From Thalassiosira profunda (taxonomy: Eukaryota > Bacillariophyta > Thalassiosirophyceae > Thalassiosirales > Thalassiosiraceae): 10,203 bases of DNA. The stretch spans positions 1-10,203 of the forward strand of contig JALLAP010002092.1 in NCBI GenBank assembly GCA_036939355.1, given 5' to 3'. The position numbers and the translations under genes were made by a program. The notes under the pieces were generated by a model, which was not told where the DNA came from, did no database searches, and saw only the letters and a program-made list of their open reading frames with translations. Below, piece by piece: positions 7,324 through 10,203 of this stretch (the first letter of the stretch is position 1; every line of letters begins with the position of its first letter).

Positions 7324-7435
7324 GGCAATCCCGTGAATTCCGTATCGTAAAGGCATAACAATGAAAATGACATGAACGAGCATCCTGATCTCTCCTAAAG
7401 ATGCATTGCTAGATGCAAACGATCGTCCCTCAGCC
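7324..7435. other. Convergent intergenic region
   Basis: Only 112 bases separate the stop of the TPR gene (+) from the stop of the glycosyltransferase gene (-). Both 3' trailers must end within it or overlap. The A-rich stretch around 7345-7375 may hold cleavage signals, but no canonical AATAAA is visible on the plus strand. Overlapping transcripts are possible. Confidence 0.5.
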
Positions 7436-9437
7436 TCACGAAAGGCGCACGAAGTTGCCTGCGCCCTTCAGCAGCATCTTTGCCGTCTCTTCACCGACGC
7501 TGTCGACAATTGCTTTCAGCCACGGTCGGATGTCGTCGTCCCTTCGAGCTGCTGCCTCCTTCCCCTTCTCATCATAGCACTTGCGGCAATGCCTCTTGTC
7601 CGCCCGGGCGTCGTTGCGGTACGAATACGCCTCAAAGCTATCGAGATAGTGGTTCACCCGGAAGGGCGATGTGGAGTATCGGGGCGGCTGGGTCGTCCGG
7701 CAGTATCCTTTGACCGGTGTGTGGATGTTTTCCGCCTCGCCTCGCAGATGATCCCGCGAGATGCGGCTCACGTCGATAAGAGTCTTCTGATATTTGTTGA
7801 TTCTGACGTCGGGCAACGCGTGCCAGCGATACCGCAGCGTGGCGAAATCAGTATCTTTGAATCCATCCGGCGCCATGTCCTTCCAAGAAGCATCATTTGG
7901 ATTCTCTGTGGAACCATAGTACACTCTGGGAAGTGCCAGGCACGGCCCGACTGTTTCGTTGGCGTACTCTGCCCCCAACAGCTGCATCTCGGAGTTTAGA
8001 ACGTCAAGTATAGTTGTGCCGTCACCCACTGTGGGGAGCCTCTTCCGCATATCCAGCCATTGTGAAGTGGACAGATGCGGAGGCCAGAGGTAGGTGTCTC
8101 GCTTCACGTAGATGCGCTTTCCATTGAGGTCCTTCATCACGTGCCCTCCGTGCACTGTACGCATATTGATTTTTACCGGCGGCTCCCTCCAGTTCGTCGG
8201 CATCTCCACCGGTATCCCGCTCTCAACCTTTCCCCGAAGCGTGTTCCCTTCGACCAAAGAGTCAAGAATGATCGGAATCTTCTGCCGCGCAGCTTCCTCG
8301 GGCGTCATGTCGATGGCGTCTCGAAATGCAAAGTCATCTCGCAGGAACCATCGATTGTTGCCCTTGTCTGTAAACACGCTCCCGTACGCACCGTAGAAGA
8401 TTTCGTCCTTGCTCGCCACCAACGGCAGCGTCCTCTTGAAATCTCCATCTTTGTGCCCCTGGAACCCCTCCGGTGGCAAATTGGTCAGCGTGCCCTTCAC
8501 TTTCGTCTCCACTGTGCGCTTTCCGTGCACGTCTGTGTATCCCTCCACCAACCATGTCCAATTGCTCAGCATTGGCACCCCTTCCGGTGGGGCGTCCAAA
8601 GGCGCTGGCGGATCGTCGGGATGCACCGAATTGAAGGTAATGTACTCATCCACGTCAGTCAGCAGGACCCAGGTTTTGTTGCGGCGTTTGAAGTCCTTCA
8701 AACAAGCTCGAATAAAGTGCTGCTGTCGCTTTCTGTGGGCCTTCAGACAGTCCACCTGATGCAAAATGCAGCTCGCGTCAGAATCGTTTTGTGCACAAGA
8801 TATGCAATTAATTGCGCACAACTTCAGAACGGAAGCAAACAGAGTTGCAGCTCACCTTTGGATCGCTGGCGTTGCACGCCCCATCTCCTCCGTACGGCAT
8901 GTACCGCTTCTCCTCCCACACCCGCGCGTCCACTCCCATGTGCGTCCGCCATCGATTCAATATGTCCTCGGGCGACGAGCGGCTCGCCGGATCGACCGCC
9001 ACCGTGAGCGCCCCGAGCGGCAACACGTGGTAATGATAGGCGATCCACTCCGGCAGCCGGGGGTTCTCGTCGTTCACGAGGAGGCACGCCGACAGGCCCT
9101 CCCTCGTCGAAGGAAGCGCATGCTGTGGTTGCGCGTTGCCGCCGCCACTGGGAGCCGCCGCCACCACCGCCGCCGTACGGTTTTGCAAATCGTCCCGCAC
9201 CATGAACCGCCCGCGCAGCCTCCCGAAGCGCTGGTCGCTCAGCTGTACATGGATGTGGAGGCACATGATTGTCCAGAGGAGGATGCCCCCGGCCAGCAGG
9301 AGGACCAGCCCGTGGGCCTCGCTCTTGACGAGGGAGGCGGCCGCGGACCTCGAAGGCCTGTCCGAGCCGTTGCGCCCCGATCGAGGGGCCGAAAGATTGG
9401 CCCGCCTCCTCATCGCCAGAGGCCTCCGTGCCGCCAT
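7436..9437 (-). CDS. Type II membrane glycosyltransferase, GT-A/DXD type (GT92-like)
   Basis: Two exons, 9437-8856 and 8755-7436, join in phase 0 to give 633 residues. The N-terminus is basic and cytosolic, with a single signal-anchor helix at about 43-65 (LVLLLAGGILLWTIMCLHIHV), then a short luminal stem, the topology of Golgi glycosyltransferases. The catalytic part starts with ACLLVNDENPRLPEWIAYHY (residues 117-136), a GT-A opening strand and helix. The joined exons then give RQQHFIRACLKDFKRR, and LLTDVDEYI (225-233) carries the DXD-type metal site at D228 and D230. Near the end FRVNHYLDSFEAYSYR (559-574) resembles the conserved His motif of DUF23/GT92-like enzymes. The start at 9437 is the first ATG in the open frame and gives a normal anchor. 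Sugar donor and acceptor cannot be read from sequence. An alternative is another DUF-type GT-A family such as Glyco_tranf_2_4. Confidence 0.85.
8756..8855 (-). other. Spliceosomal intron of the glycosyltransferase gene (100 bp)
   Basis: On the minus strand the donor is AAAG|GTGAGC and the acceptor is TTTTGCATCAG|GTGGAC. Removal joins ...CNASDPK to VDCLKAHRK... without changing frame, and the resulting run into the DVDEY motif fits the family. The length is within the usual diatom range (general knowledge). The intron contains in-frame stops when read through, including one in the GCAATTAATTGC stretch, so it must be removed. Confidence 0.88.
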
Positions 9438-9986
9438 CGGAAGTCGACCGGCTCCCTCAGCGTGCTTTCCTGAGTGGGTGGATGGCGTCGCGAGGTTGGT
9501 GGACGTGGTTGGATCAGAGATCAAAGGGGCTGGTCTATTTTGAAGGTGGGCCTAACCCTAACCCTAACCCTAACCCCAACCCTAATCCTTACCTTAACCC
9601 AGTCCGAAGGAAGAGAATACCTAGAGAAGCAACGCATCAAAAGACGACCATCTAACGAAGAGAGGGCGAGTATGAAAACAGTGCGGAGGACGCTAGGCAT
9701 CTCGGCTGGCAAGGATGTCGAGTTACTTTTGGATGCCACCAAGCAGCGCAGACAGTGCCTTCGGGCTGTTATGGATATTATTGCAGTCACAAACGACCTC
9801 CTCTGCACCAACGGAAGACTTTGTATCTCGATTCCGAGGTGAATTGTGCATCTCATCTATAAGTGGGGGCGATTTAACACCAGCTGCCTCAGTCCTAGCC
9901 CTCTTCTTTCCCAAAACAATCTGTTACGCAAACTAAACACAAAGCTCAACCTAGCCCTAACGGATGAGAGGATCGCTCCAGGAGAG
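9438..9986. promoter_or_regulatory. Upstream region of the glycosyltransferase gene with telomere-like array
   Basis: About 550 bases lie between the glycosyltransferase start (-) and the possible start at the right edge (+). It holds the interstitial telomeric array at 9551-9600. Short frames exist on both strands between 9620 and 9940: plus, ending at 9842 and at 9936; minus 9914-9723, which begins with TTG and reads GKKRARTEAAGVKSPPLIDE. None has the codon bias of the confident genes, and the plus and minus frames mirror each other. They may be remnants of a gene or repeat. Promoters for both flanking genes are inferred from orientation alone. Confidence 0.4.
9551..9600 (+). repeat. Interstitial telomeric-type repeat (CCTAAC)n
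   Basis: There are eight hexamer units: four perfect CCTAAC (9551-9574), then CCCAAC, CCTAAT, CCTTAC and CTTAAC, each with one substitution, followed by CC. This is the complement of the TTAGGG/GTTAGG-type telomere repeat common in eukaryotes, including diatoms. The array is flanked by unique sequence on both sides, so it is internal and not a chromosome end. Perfect copies lie on the side nearest the glycosyltransferase gene and decay away from it. The first unit is about 113 bases upstream of that gene's ATG. Confidence 0.95.
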
Positions 9987-10203
9987 ATGTGCTCGAACGC
10001 CTTGAAGGTGGATGCAAAGGCCCCCAACTTCGCTCAAATCTGCACCTTTCAATCCCAGCACGACATCACTCTCCTCTCATCTCCATTCTCCCCCAAAGAA
10101 TTTGTCGTTTATTGCCCTCCCCCGCAACATCCCTGCTTCCGCGGCTGGTTCTCCATTCCTTCGTTTTGGTTCGACGACAACGAGATCGTCTGCCCCCGCG
10201 CCG
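9987..10203 (+). CDS. Possible partial gene running off the right edge
   Basis: A plus-strand frame is open from 9843 (after TGA 9840-9842) to the last base of the window, at least 120 codons. The first ATG is 9987-9989, giving 72 complete codons. Third positions are rich in C, as in the confident genes, and the sequence is non-repetitive: MCSNALKVDAKAPNFAQIC at the start and GWFSIPSFWFDDNEIVCPRA at the end. I recognise no domain. The frame upstream of the ATG contains LNLALT, encoded by a degenerate telomere-like stretch, so the real start is probably at or near 9987. The minus strand also has a short open frame from the edge to about 10082 (ending FFGGEWR), an alternative reading in which a neighbouring gene ends here. 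Confidence 0.35.
   Translation, partial: MCSNALKVDAKAPNFAQICTFQSQHDITLLSSPFSPKEFVVYCPPPQHPCFRGWFSIPSFWFDDNEIVCPRA

Overview
The window looks like nuclear DNA of a unicellular photosynthetic eukaryote, most likely a centric diatom of the Thalassiosira type. Grounds for this: genes are close together and mostly intron-free; the one clear intron is a 100-bp GTGAGC...CAG intron; a eukaryotic CCR4-NOT subunit and a type II membrane glycosyltransferase are present; a TTAGGG-type repeat is present. The species-level placement is inference.

Layout, left to right. 1-489: non-coding, C/A-rich leader and upstream region. 490-1933 (+): CNOT9/RCD1/CAF40, the armadillo-repeat subunit of the CCR4-NOT deadenylase complex, with long Gly/Gln-rich extensions. 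A single N at 748 breaks its frame, and omitting that N restores it exactly. 2099-2416 (+): a 105-aa single-pass membrane protein, possibly a mitochondrial assembly factor. 2417-2940: gene-poor. 2941 to about 4281 (-): a Lys/Ser-rich, probably nuclear, disordered protein. Its 5' part is spread over three successive reading frames, each step being the same one-base slip, and one slip sits on a C4 run. The most upstream piece is a cysteine-rich segment. 4282-4647: intergenic region between divergent genes, holding a 9-bp direct repeat spaced 20 bp. 4648-7323 (+): an 891-aa protein with nine kinesin-light-chain-type TPRs at its C-terminus and one or two near its N-terminus. 7436-9437 (-): a two-exon Golgi-type glycosyltransferase with a DVDEY motif, convergent with the TPR gene. 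9551-9600: eight telomere-type hexamers just upstream of the glycosyltransferase. 9987-10203 (+): a possible gene start running off the right edge.

The genes do not form one pathway: mRNA turnover, a small membrane protein, a nuclear protein, a protein-interaction scaffold and secretory-pathway glycosylation. The window reads as ordinary compact eukaryotic chromosome. I see no defence system, integrated virus, CRISPR array or intact transposon. The best leads are the in-frame tandem unit at the N in CNOT9, the multi-frame 5' end of the nuclear protein gene with its unrecognised Cys-rich domain, and the interstitial telomeric array.
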